Assembly: GCA_940337035.1 (NCBI GenBank)
Contig: CALNHX010001928.1
Span: 124,001 to 188,000, forward strand
Source: Agriotes lineatus
Taxonomy: Eukaryota > Arthropoda > Insecta > Coleoptera > Elateridae
Length of the DNA: 64,000 nt
Direction of reading: 5' to 3'
Shown: in pieces, positions 33,849 through 43,817 of the stretch
Layout of the letters: every line of letters begins with the position of its first letter
Numbering within the stretch: the first letter of the stretch is position 1
The notes under the pieces: generated by a model
Database searches by the model: none
What the model saw: only the letters and a program-made list of their open reading frames with translations
Told to the model about the DNA's origin: nothing
Translations under genes and position numbers: made by a program

Positions 33849-34158
33849 GCGGTACAAAATTTAAAATCGAATTGTTATTTCACATGTATCATGTATTTTG
33901 ATGTTCAAGTTTTGGTGTTTAAATATTTCTGGTGGCAAAATTAAATATTTAGTGTTCAAACTGATAGACAATAAAACTTACATTTTGGGTATCAATTATG
34001 AATAATTTGTGGTGCTCAAATATTATTTTTGTTGGCAAAAGAAACATATCTGGAGATCAAGTAAATATTTCTTCAATGCTCGATTAAATACTATCCTTTT
34101 TAAAACTACGTAAAAACCTACACCTTCAATTAATGAAAACGCAAACTGTAAATAAAAC

Positions 34159-34164
34159 TTTATT
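34159..34164 (-). terminator. Candidate polyadenylation signal of NDUFA1
   Basis: TTTATT on plus is AATAAA on the gene strand, 65-70 bp after the stop codon, a normal spacing. Confidence 0.6.
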
Positions 34165-34228
34165 CTATGCATTTTTACATAATTATTAACACGATAGAAC
34201 TGACTATAACAAACTATACAATATTAGT

Positions 34229-34441
34229 TTAATCTGGAATACCTTCTAGGCCGACGACCTTGTAAGGATTTCCATCGCCTAGCCTCCTGTCTCGGTGGTA
34301 CTGCAAGCGATCGCTTCTGTCATAGAGGCCTCTGCGATAAGCATTCCCCAATGCAATTTTGTTAAAAACATAGGCTGAGAAATGCGGCAATGCCATTGCC
34401 GCAAATATAATGCCAGCACCCGGCAAAATTTCAAACCACAT
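34229..34441 (-). CDS. NDUFA1: NADH dehydrogenase (ubiquinone) 1 alpha subcomplex subunit 1 (MWFE)
   Basis: The 70-residue protein starts MWFEILPGAGII, the sequence after which this accessory subunit of mitochondrial complex I is named; 70 residues is the usual length. Residues about 4-30 form the single membrane segment; the rest is a basic domain (RRGLYDRSDR, RDRRLGDGN) ending near VVGLEGIPD, as in orthologues. It anchors in the inner membrane arm and is needed for complex I assembly. Just before the ATG, on the gene strand, a TTTTTTAG tract ends at 34459, a good acceptor. A GGAG/GTGTGT donor at 34786 would give a 328-bp 5' UTR intron, placing the first exon near 34790-34900. That exon structure is inferred. 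The frame is intact and this is the most confidently named host gene in the window. Confidence 0.95.
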   Translation of the reverse strand: MWFEILPGAGIIFAAMALPHFSAYVFNKIALGNAYRRGLYDRSDRLQYHRDRRLGDGNPYKVVGLEGIPD

Positions 34442-34899
34442 CTTGAGGTATCACGTAGCTAAAAAAGGTTCAGTAATATTTTGTGGTTGTATATCAAATG
34501 CTACCAACTTGTATGTGATGGAATTGTAATTTTTCTTGGTTTATTGCCTCTGCGAGAACTAGGTAATCTAAAACAGAAAATGTTTGCAATTTCAATGTTC
34601 ACAATATTTAGACCGCACAATATTGTATAAATGATATGCCCCTTTAAAATATAATAGCTATTTGTCTAGGAACTATCCCTTAAATTGATGCAAGCCTTAT
34701 TATAAATTACATAACAACAAATTGGGTTAGGTCAGAACAACCAGTAATTTTCCTTTAATAACCTTTAAATATGTAAAATTACACACCTCCTGCTTCCTAT
34801 ACTAAAGTTTTCGCAGCTTTATAATCGAAACTTGGGAAAATTAAAGAATTTCAATTTTAGAACTGCACAATCTTTCATCCAAGGCGGCCATGCCAATTG

Positions 34900-35680
34900 T
34901 CAATTCTTCAGTATGATTATCAAGCAATCGTCCAAACCAGCTTAGAGCAAACAATACATTTGTCATATGCAAAACCTACTTGGTTTACTATACACCAAAG
35001 AGCTAACAATATTTGTAGAGCTAAAACCATTTTGCAGGGAGCAGAATTGTAAAATTAAGCGAAGCAGGATAAAGTCGGTTGTTTGGGGAAACGTAAGCTT
35101 CTGAGCGGGATGTTATTTAATGTTGTCATTATCACCTTTGTAGGAAATTTTAAAATTCGACGTGACCTCGCCTGTGTAATCGTCCTAGCGATCTACTTTT
35201 GTTCAGTTGGTGGTTACGTTGTGTGTGGCGCTTTGTGTATGTATCAATTGTATTATTTTGTGTACCTTCGGCTAATACTAACGTCTGTATTTTAGCAGAG
35301 CATGTTCTGATCTTTCTATTATCGTTTTCGTTAAAGCTCAACTTGTACGCTTCAATTTATCGCCTGAAACCTTAATTTGTGGTTAAAGGGAGAACCAGGG
35401 GCGTCGTTAGCATCGGGCAAACAGGCTTCAGTTCAAATTTTGCCAAATGCAAGACTTCGTGTGTGTGGTTTAGTGACGAGTTCCTATATATTAAAAGGAA
35501 GGAGAAAAATTTGGCTGTATTGTACTGGTAAGTAAAATAAGAGAATAATAATGTGGTTACTCAATTTATTATGAAAGATATTGTTGCTTATTACAGTATA
35601 AATTAAAAAATTTCAGTTTAAAATATTTTGTTTAAACGTATTTCTCATTAAAATATAATTACGTATCGCAAATAGTTAGT
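34900..35680. other. Non-coding stretch upstream of NDUFA1
   Basis: Probably includes the NDUFA1 promoter. 35060-35420 is less AT-rich and has overlapping short ORFs on both strands (35083-35295 plus, 35150-35341 minus) without recognisable motifs. It could be a 5' UTR exon of a divergent gene, but nothing proves this. Confidence 0.35.
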
Positions 35681-35941
35681 TAGTTGGGTGAGCAAATGAC
35701 CCAGCTCATCTCAAGCGGCCGGCCCGTGTTCGATTCCCGGCAGGCTCTATAGACGGATTTTTAAAAATTGTACGCTACCGTGCTAACACCTGTGGTAGTC
35801 ATTAATCCCTAACAAAGGAATTCTTCCTCACTGTCGACGGACAAGGCTAGCCACCTGCCCATCCTAAGGGCAAAGACGGCTCATAGAACCACTTTTTTGT
35901 TCTAACAGGCCACTGGCCTATAAGAAGAAGAAGAAGAAATA
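35681..35941 (+). mobile_element. tRNA-derived SINE (family C) with (GAA)n tail
   Basis: The head has GTTAGTTGGGTGAGC as an A-box-like region and GTTCGATTCCCGGC as a B box (about 35729). The body includes GTGGTAGTCATTAATCCC and CACTGTCGACGGACAAGG. It ends in AAGAAGAAGAAGAA at 35926-35939, a simple-repeat tail typical of SINEs moved by RTE-like LINEs. Confidence 0.75.
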
Positions 35942-36620
35942 GTTACTGACGGTAATAAGAGTCATAATAGCAAAATATGTTTTCATATCGTTACACAAAA
36001 TCAAAATTTATACATCATAATAAGTAAATGCACTGGTCTCGCTAAGTTTCTGTAACAAAACTTGTGCCCAAGTGTGTAAAGACAAAAATAAGTAAATTAA
36101 TGCTATTTATATATTACGTTGTTTTTAATTTTTTTTTAACAATTGGAAAGCGTATTATTGATTTCTCAAAAAGATTTACTCTAAAAGTTTGTGCTTCATT
36201 TAAAACCAGTTTTAAGAATTATTTTATGGTTTGGCTGTAAAGTAAAAAATTTAAAATTGCTACAAGTACAATACCTTTGTTTCTAAAACGTTTAAAAAGC
36301 TATAAAAACAGTGTTATTGTGTTTAAAACGTAAGTTCAGATATAAAATTTTGACACAAAATATTAGTTTTTATTTTTCTTCATTTTTTAATTGAAAATGT
36401 TATGTTACTTCCTTTGCTTTAAACCTTATACTGTACTATGCTTAAAGTTTAGTGAACAAACTAATCAGTTTTTTTGACGTAATTATTATTATCATCATAA
36501 CCTTATTTACCGTTAGGTGTTAAGGTGTAGTATACAAAATAAACAAAGTTAACAAAATATTAATTCAAGTACAGTACTGTAAATTAAGTGTAATTCATTC
36601 CTAATTTATTTTACTCTATT
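35942..36620. other. AT-rich non-coding stretch
   Basis: No gene, RNA or repeat recognised before the LINE 3' end. Confidence 0.45.
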
Positions 36621-36973
36621 TTATTCTCCTCCATATATCATCCGGGCCGATTCTTTCTTGTTGCGTGCCAATCTTTTCCTCTCGTTCCATGTCATTCCCT
36701 TGTCTTTTAATTTATCTTCTAACTGTTTGTCCCACGTTTTTCTTGGCCTACCTCTTGGTCTTCTCTGCTGTGTTCTTGCTTGCCATACTCTTTTAACTGA
36801 TCTCTCCTCTCCCATTCTTACCAGGTGCCCAAACCATCTTAACTGTCTTCGTTTGATATCTCCCATTATTGATTCTACTTCCAGTTTCTCACTTATTTTA
36901 GTATTCCTTACTCTATCTCTATTAGTTATTCCCATTATTCCTCTTAAGAACTTCATCTCCATTGATTGAAGAT
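36621..36973 (-). pseudogene. 3' end of the split LINE ORF2
   Basis: Reading on minus from 36965: MEMKFLRGIMGITNRDRVRN, then RRQLRWFGHLVRMGEER and RPRGRPRKTWDKQLEDKL to the stop at 36621. This is the C-terminal region that follows the RT in APE-type LINEs. It belongs with the RT and endonuclease parts at 38466-40290. Roughly 150-200 codons between the RT active site and this block are missing at the foldback insertion, so insertion was accompanied by a deletion. Confidence 0.85.
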
Positions 36974-38463
36974 AAGATAAGGAGGGCCAGTATGGGGATC
37001 TCGGTAATGGTAAGAGATACAAATTTGGTTAAATGGGAAGAAAGTTGGGCAATTAAAGGACTAAAAAAATGACGTTTAGAAATTCTTGATATGATTTTTC
37101 GTTTTTGAATTATCTCAAAAAAACCGAATTTTTGGATTTTCTTTTTTATTTTTTTCTGGCGTTAATATTAAAGTTAGAGCGAAACTGATTAAACTTATTT
37201 ATAGAAACTTTTAGTGGACTTAATGATTACGTTATTAATTTTTTTATGCGACGTTTCGTCTTCGAGAAACCATCGTCAACTTCATTTTTTTAAATACGGT
37301 CCTGGTTTTTTTATGCCAAATTTGCAAAGCCCTTGTTACTCTAAATTCAACAATGTACCACATATTATGGTTTAATTACGTTTCGAGCTTTTTTCTGATC
37401 ATCATCAGAAAATTTTTTAGGTACGGACCTGCATTTCTCATAATTTTGTAAAAATAAGTTCATACAATAAGTTAGGCTTTTTTACATCCCGTTAAAATAT
37501 TAAAATGCACATCATAATTTCATAACTCTGATACATTAATTTAATAAGCAACCAATAACTTTAACAATAAACAACAAAAAATGAACAAAAGATAGGCAGA
37601 AAGAATGAGAAAACGAGCCTTGAAACAATGTAATAGGTATTAAACGTTTTGAAATAGAAGATTGGTTCTTGAAGCCTTTCAAAGTATAACGCCAGTATTG
37701 CTGAATAATGTTTTAGAATCTACAGTTAGATGTTATTTATGCATAGAGAATGATGGCAATCTTTTTGAATACCTTCTGTAAATTTAATACCTATTAAATG
37801 GTTTCGATGTTCGTTTTGTTATTCTTTCTGTCTATCTTTTGTTCATTTCTTTTTTGTTTATTGTTAATAGTTATTGGTTGGTTATTAAATTAATGTATCA
37901 GAATTATGACATTATGATGTGCATTTTAATATTTTAACGGCATGTAAAAAGGCCTAACTTACTGTATGAACTTATTTTTACAAAATTATGAGAAATGCAG
38001 GTCCGTATCTAAAAAATTTTCTGATGATGATCAGAAAATAGCTCGAAACGTAATTAAACCATAATATGTGGTACATTGTTGAATTTAGAGTAACAAGGGC
38101 TTTGCAAATTTGGCATAAAAAACCAGGACCGTATTTAAAAAAATGAAGTTGATGATGGTTTCTCGAAGACGAAACGTCGGATAAAAAAATTAATAACGTA
38201 ATCATTAAGTCCACTAAAAGTTGCTATAAATAAGTTTAATCAGTTTCGCTCTAACTTTAATATTAACGCCAGAAAAAAATTTTAAAAAAATCCAAAAATT
38301 CGGTTTTTTTGAGATAATTCAAAAACGAAAAATCATATCAAGAATTTCTAAACGTCATTTTTTTAGTCCTTTAATTGCGCAACTTTCTTCCCATTTAACC
38401 AAATTTGTATCTCTTACCATTACCGAGATCCCCATACTGGCCCTCCTTATCTTGGACACACTG
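36974..38463. mobile_element. 1.5-kb foldback element inserted in the LINE
   Basis: 36974 to about 37645 and about 37783-38453 are inverted copies at high identity, with a loop of roughly 140 bp. The right end finishes CAGTGTGTCC next to TA (38464-38465), a Tc1/mariner-style end; the matching left CAGTGTGTCC is missing, so the left terminus is truncated. The arms contain CGAAACGTAATTAAACC and GACGAAACGTCGG. It has no real coding capacity; the ORF at 37978-38214 runs along one arm. Confidence 0.85.
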
Positions 38464-38465
38464 TA

Positions 38466-39444
38466 TATCTAAGTTATATTGTAGGTTAACTTTGTTCTTT
38501 GAATAGACCACTAAATCATCTGCAAAGACACTCTCTGCTATTTCCACTGGTTCCATATTCCTATATCCCACCATCAGTTTCTCAACTTTCATCTTTACTT
38601 CCTTCATTACATTGTCCATAATTACGTTGAATAGTATTGGGCTGAGGACTCCTCCTTGTCTCAGCCCCTCCATAGTTGCAAATTCTTCCGATCTTATGTT
38701 TTTAGTTCTAACGTAATTCCTTGTGTTTCTGTATAACGTTTTAATACAGTTTATTAGTTTATCTCCCACTCCTCTTCTACTTAGGCTGTTCCAAACTAAT
38801 TTTCTAGGTACACTATCAAACGCCTTCTTGATGTCCATAAAAGCCACATATATTTTGTTATTAACATTTTTCTCTATCAGTTGTTTTATCATGAAAATGT
38901 GTTCTTGAAATCCTCTTCCTTTTCTGAATCCGCTTTGTGTATCCTCTAATTGTCTTTCAACTATCCTTTCTAGTCTTTTAGCCAGGATCCATTCATACAT
39001 TTTGGCCACTATGCACAATAAAGTGATACCTCTGTAATTAGAACAGTTCCTTTTGTTCCCTTTCTTATATATTGGCATCAGTATTCCTACCTCCCAATCT
39101 TGTGGTATTTGTTCATCTCTCCAAACTTTATTTATTAACTTTACTATCACATCCAAAGCCTTCGTTCCGAGGTTCGTGATTATCTCTGTGTATGTTCCAT
39201 CATGCCCTGCTGCTTTACCCCTTTTTAATCTTTTCAGGGCTTCCGACAGTTCTTCTCTTGTTATATCTTCGTCTTGCTCACTATATTCTGTAATGTTCTG
39301 TTGTTCCTCAATTATTGTGTCTTTGTTCTTTTCTGCCATTAAAAGTTCCTCGAAATACTCTTTCCTCCTCTTTATAATGGCGTCATCTTCATCTAGTATT
39401 TTTCCTTCCTTAGTTTTAATGTGTTTTGCCTTGTGTTTTTCCAC
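38466..39444 (-). pseudogene. Reverse transcriptase region of the split LINE
   Basis: A long open frame on minus covers the RT: an EELSEALKRLKRGKAAGHDG entry block, an RNCSNYRGITLL region, DTQSGFRKGRGFQEHIF, AFMDIKKAFDSVPR with the first catalytic Asp, a GLRQGGVLSPILFN block, and FADDLVVYS, the active site with its paired Asp. The frame then runs into the foldback element. About 330 codons are open without a stop, so the copy is fairly young. The family has an APE endonuclease upstream; I place it among RTE-like or related clades without certainty. Confidence 0.9.
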
Positions 39445-39797
39445 GTCTGAGGGTTTTTAATACTCTATAAAACAGTTTTTGGTTCCCGAGATAGTCACTC
39501 TCCATCCTAACCCCAAATTCTTCCCATGATTCTTGCTTTGCTTGTTTTACCATAATTTTTACTCTATGTTTCTGCTCTTTGTATCTGTCATATTTTTCAT
39601 TAGTTCTATCTCTCAAATATTTCTTCCATCTCTCTTTCTTGGTTTTGATGTCTGCTTTTATTTCCTCATTCCACCACCTGGTTTGTTTGTTTTATTCACT
39701 AATTTTTATTACTCCACAAACTTCTCTTGCTGCTTTATTTAACGTTTCTTTTAGAAGTTTACACAGCTCTTCCACGTTTGATCAATCTACAGTTTCT
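39416..39797 (-). pseudogene. Linker between endonuclease and RT of the LINE, frameshifted
   Basis: 39616-39416 on minus is rich in Lys/Arg and aromatic residues (YDRYKEQKHRVKIMV, ESWEEFGVRME), as in the EN-RT linker. A frame change near 39445 separates it from the RT frame, and one or more stops lie between 39617 and 39797. Confidence 0.7.
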
Positions 39798-40292
39798 TTA
39801 ATTTTGTCTATCTGTTTCTACCATTAAATTATATTCCTTTGCCGTGTCTCTTTCTTTCAGCTTGTATGTTTTGGTTTTTTCTTTGTAAATATTTGTCTTA
39901 TCCCCAGTTCTATGCATTTGTTTCCGTTTTATTCCCTGTATCATTATTTTAGACAAGACTAGATAATGATCTGAATATATTTCGGGTCCTCTTTTCACCC
40001 TTGTGTTCTTTACTTCTTTCCCGTGGTTTTTATTTACTATTACATAGTCTATTATAGACCTTTCGTTCCTACTACTTACTTCTCTAGTAAATTTATGTAT
40101 TTCTTTGTGAGCGTAGAAGGTGTTAGTTACTACTAGGTTATTTAATATGCAGAAATCAATCAGTCTTGTTTCATTGTTATTTTTACAGTTTTCACCGTAT
40201 CGACCAATTACTTCTCCAGTTTCTTCATCCATTTTACCAATTCTTGCATTGAAGTCTCCTATCATTATCAGTCTTCCCCTATCATTTTCTAC
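39798..40292 (-). pseudogene. APE-type endonuclease fragment of the LINE
   Basis: On minus the frame gives MIGDFNARIGKMDEETG (the GDFN motif), ETRLIDFC, a SIIDYVI motif and YSDHYLV with the catalytic SDH. These are the middle and C-terminal motifs of apurinic-like endonucleases that nick the target for LINE insertion. The N-terminal Asn and Glu motifs are absent: homology stops near 40292, where an unrelated GC-rich repeat begins, so the element is 5'-truncated or interrupted. Confidence 0.85.
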
Positions 40293-40430
40293 GGGGGCGG
40301 ACTGGCTAGGGATGCCGGGATCAGGTCCATCCCGGGCTCTTGGGCCGTCCGGGCCCGCAGGTTTTAAACTAAAATGCAACGCCACTAGCACGTTTACACA
40401 GGCACATTTTGGCCCCATGACTCCCGCCCC
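40293..40430. mobile_element. GC-rich transposon-end fragment
   Basis: Starts GGGGGCGGACTGGCTAGGG and continues with CCCGGG and GGGCCC clusters. GGGGCGGACTGGC is a terminus I associate with hAT-like repeats in many animals. No partner end is visible, so this is probably a fragment joined to the LINE. The ORFs here, including the N-terminal part of 40418-39798, are not genuine protein. Confidence 0.4.
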
Positions 40431-40670
40431 GCAATTAATTTGTAATCCATGTATTATGAAAATGTAATTAAAAATAGCTCTTTAAGCGCCCCAAAATCTC
40501 ACAGCACCGGAAATATCTTATTGATGTAAATACTTCTTTGTGTATAGCTAAAAAAATCCAAACCCCACTCCGATTAGGATTTGAAATAGCACGCGCCGCG
40601 ATTGACAACCAGAAAGCAGGGAACAAGCGCTTGCATTGGCAGTGAATCCCAGTCTAACTTTTATAGTTAT

Positions 40671-40800
40671 TAAGGTACCAAGGGGCATTATGAGTAAAAT
40701 AAGAGCCCAAGATTGTTAGTGTACTAACCGAGGGCCTTTGGCCCGAGGTGTGTACAACAATCGCGGGCTCTTAGCTCATAATGCCTGTGGTGCCTTCAAG
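40671..40800. repeat. Hairpin A, 130 bp, apex CGAGGGCCTTTGGCCCGAGG
   Basis: The sequence from TAAGGTACC to GGTGCCTTC folds on itself through GGCATTATGAG, AAGAGCCC and GTACT/TGTACA arms with few mismatches. The apex is at 40729-40748. Just outside, TTATGTCCTACCA at 40803 and TGGTAGGACATAAA at 41113-41126 are inverted, so the hairpin is attached to a further 325-bp inverted-end unit. Confidence 0.75.
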
Positions 40801-40802
40801 GT

Positions 40803-41126
40803 TTTATGTCCTACCAATTTTCTTACCTAATTCATATTCATATTCAATTCATATAATTACTATGCTATGATATTTAAGATTGATCTAGTTAGCTGATCTA
40901 AGTTAGATTTGTGACATTAGATGAGCTGTCATTAATTTTCATTGTGACAGTGGTGCATAATTTTTGAAATAAAGGTTGTATCCATGGAAACAAATACTGT
41001 TAATTTTTCATAATAACCCTAGTGTTCTTATGAAGAAAATAATTGCCCTGGAGCGTTATTTTGTATCTAAGATACCTTAAAATAGAGTCATTAATTTTAA
41101 TTAATGTACTGGTAGGACATAAATAA
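40803..41126. mobile_element. Short element with TTATGTCCTACCA ends next to hairpin A
   Basis: Inverted 14-bp ends enclose an AT-rich body with ATCCATGGAAAC (about 40980) and GTGACAG motifs. Similar motifs occur beside hairpin C (ATCCATGGCAAC). It may form one unit with hairpin A. Confidence 0.5.
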
Positions 41127-41509
41127 ACAATATGATGTTACTTACACAATGAGGATATATATAGTTTCATTCATATATATTTATATATTGTTTGTTTATG
41201 AAGTATTTTTGATTATTTTATTTCTGTTTTTATGCCCTAATCTTCTTGAGAATGAAAGCCTAGTCTTTCGAAACATAGAAGATAAGAAAAATAAAAAAGT
41301 AGTTTGTTGGGTGGTGATTACCATAAACTTAAAAACATTAATACCAATTGATCATGAAAGACTGCAACAAAATATAATTTATACATCAATATATGTACCT
41401 ATTCAATAAGATGATTATTAAAAAGTTATGCAATGCATGATCCAATCAACATGTTCTGTAATGCAGCATACCCTATGAATGATACATTTAATTTAAATAA
41501 TATCCAGAT

Positions 41510-42912
41510 TAGAGATGGGCGCGTGAGTGAATTTTCGCTCACGTCACGCACGTTTCACGCTTGCTTTAAACAGTCACGTTCACGCACGTTCACGCTCACG
41601 TTCACTCACGTTCACGGCGTGACACGCCACTCACGACGTGACACGCAGCCTTTATTTCAAAATTTAAATTCAGATAGAACAGAATGTTCAAATTTAAAAC
41701 CAATGAAAAAACGCTAAAGAGAACTAAAAATATGTTTTGCACCTGACATAATTTACGTGATATGTTGCAATCAGAATAGTTGACATAAAAAGAAAAAAAA
41801 AGAAAATTGACTACAATAACTTCGACAAGGGATAAATACTGATTTCTCGCAAATATATTTCTTGCAGCTGTCTTCAAAGACATTACTTTTAATACTAAAA
41901 GCTGTCATTGGAATTGACGTTTCCCTTATTGGTATGAGTACAGAAGGTATATGTTGCTAGACAATACTTTTAATTCATAGGTTTGAGGGTACTTCGTACA
42001 AGGATCAACATTTTCAGCGTTAAAGCGAGTATACAAAAAAACATTACTTTTATTAGAATAATAAGTTCATCTACACAAGTACACAATAAATTGGTTTAAA
42101 AATATCATCTACACAATACATTTTTGGTTTAATAATAAAACGTAATTAACAGTTTCAGCGTTAGCCGAGTATAAAAAACAAACCATTACTTTTATTAGAA
42201 TAATAAGGTCATCTACACATCTACACATTAAAATGTTGATTTAAAAATAAAATGTAATCAACATTTTCAGCGTTACGTCGAATTCTGCGCTCTTCTAAAA
42301 TTCGCCCAGCTGTAGAAAATACTCTTTCGCTTGTAGCGGAACTTGCCGGTATGTTTAAAAGTTTTTTTAACAGTGGCGTATTTACACTGTTTTTCCAAAA
42401 TCCTAAAATGTCATCTACATTTCCGAATTTTAATTTAACATACTAATTTAGTTTTGTTTCGACATCATCCTAATTACATGTGTCATCGTCAGAGCTATCT
42501 CTAAGTGTAGAAAGATAAGAATCTGATGCTGATGTACCATTTTTGAGTCGATTGCTATGAATTTCATCATTATCATCTATAGTTTTATTTGCATTATAAT
42601 CTTTTTTTTTCTGTGAAGGTATGAACTTTAAGGATTTATAATTAGGGTCCAAAAATAAAGCCACATAATGTAGTAACTTGTTTGGCACAATTTGTGATTT
42701 AATGAATTTAAAAGTTGCAGCACCCTGCAGTTTTTTATTCATTACTAAATATTTAACGTGAAATTAACGTGAAACGTGAATCACGTCTTGGAAATTTTCA
42801 CTCACGTTCACTCACGTTCACGTCACGATTTTCATATATTAGTCACGTTCACGACGTGACACGCCGTGACACGACGTGACACGACTGTTTTCACGTCACG
42901 CGCCCATCCCTA
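41510..42912 (-). mobile_element. hAT element with arrays of TCACG motifs at both ends
   Basis: The ends are TAGAGATGGGCGCGTGA and its inverted partner (TAGGGATGGGCGCGTGA on the other strand), close to hAT termini. Next to each end, 41520-41650 and 42760-42905, dozens of bases are built of GTTCACG, TCACGTTCACGC and GACACG units, a dense subterminal repeat array. The 8-bp flanks (41502-41509 and 42913-42920) are not identical, so the target duplication has decayed or borders are off. A transposase C-terminus lies inside on minus; the catalytic core is deleted. Confidence 0.85.
42260..42742 (-). pseudogene. hAT transposase C-terminal (dimerisation) fragment
   Basis: On minus, after a Lys-rich stretch starting MNKKLQGAATFKFIKSQ and a Ser/Asp-rich linker, the frame reads DDILGFWKNSVNTPLLKKL, then IPASSATSERVFSTAG and ILEERR. 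That is the hAT dimerisation motif (PxLxxxAxxxLxIPATSAxSERxFSxAG). A stop after DDDTCN near 42470 and another shortly after break the frame. The DDE residues upstream are absent because the element is internally deleted. Confidence 0.85.
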
Positions 42913-42920
42913 ATAGGTAC

Positions 42921-43640
42921 ATACAAGTATTTGAATGTTGTTCTTTCTTGAACGGTTTACTTTGTAAGACCTGATCGCAAGGTATTCATCGTTTCGAATA
43001 CCTACTGCTTTATTAAATCGCTTTCAAATTATCCTAATTTTATCAGACGTGCCTGGGCTCAATTCTAATCACTTTGTACAAACCCGTCTATATGTTTTTG
43101 TGAAGGTTGAATTTAAACTGTAAGTACCTCTTGCTGTTGATTTTCTGCTTTATATTGAGTTACTAAAGTTAACTAATGTCAATTAATCATGTTGCCCCGT
43201 TTCTAAAGTGACTTTTAATGGAGATTTATTTATTCACCTTATCAGTATCATGTGATCAACGTGCTGAAATATTATCGCCAATATATTTAGCGAAATAGCA
43301 TTTCGTAATAGTTGAATAAGATAACACAAGGGATTTGCATTTCAATTTTAAAATTTGCAACTCTATATAAGAAAGTGTCGTTTATATATTGTACACTTCA
43401 CACTTTCTGAAATAGTTGAAAGATATGCTTTGAGGTACGAGTAGGTTTCCCACTATGCACTCGTGCTTGTACAGTAGTAGCAAATTTTCCATGAGAATGA
43501 ATGATTTAATTCCGTTAATTAAGTAAAACGGTTATAGATGCTTCCTTGGATGTGATTGTAATTTTCTCGATTTTATGCATTTAGTTTAAGAGCTGCCTAC
43601 GATGTCTGTTAAATTGGCGAAAGGTCAATATTCACTTATA
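42921..43640. other. Non-coding stretch, nothing recognised
   Basis: No ORF, RNA gene or clear repeat. Confidence 0.45.
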
Positions 43641-43817
43641 ATACCATGAGTAGTCAAAGTTATGTCGACTATTTTTGAGGTGGTGTCACGAATGTCCATT
43701 GCGCTTTGGTACGATTAGGACGAGTGCGCTAGCACGAGTCCTAATCCCAAGCGCAATGGACATGAGTAGTGATACCACCGCAAAAATAATCTACTTAACT
43801 TTGACTAAGAATGGTAT
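43641..43817. repeat. Hairpin B, 177-bp near-perfect palindrome
   Basis: From ATACCATGAGTAGTCAAAGT to ACTTTGACT...ATGGTAT the two halves are inverted copies. The strongest part is TCCATTGCGCTT with CTAATC around the apex CGAGTGCGCTAGCACGAG (43721-43738). There is almost no loop, so the strand can form a long hairpin or cruciform. Flanking sequence at 43990-44060 contains GATTGGTCA, ATTGGTCA and TGACAGATGACAG motifs resembling those beside hairpin C. Confidence 0.85.

Noticed and set aside
35083..35341. Overlapping ORFs on both strands upstream of NDUFA1
   Set aside because: No motif, no splice evidence, and length within chance; the hydrophobic content follows T-rich sequence.
38148..38180. 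Hammerhead-ribozyme-like TTGATGA...GAAAC in the foldback arms
   Set aside because: The core needs CTGATGA and pairing stems; here the first base is wrong, the stem II loop would be two bases, and no convincing outer stems are seen. The other CTGATGA at about 38020 is part of a simple CTGAT/ATCAG hairpin.
37978..38214. 78-codon ORF in the foldback arm
   Set aside because: It has no domain and exists only because the arm is AT-rich and free of stops; the mirrored arm does not keep it.
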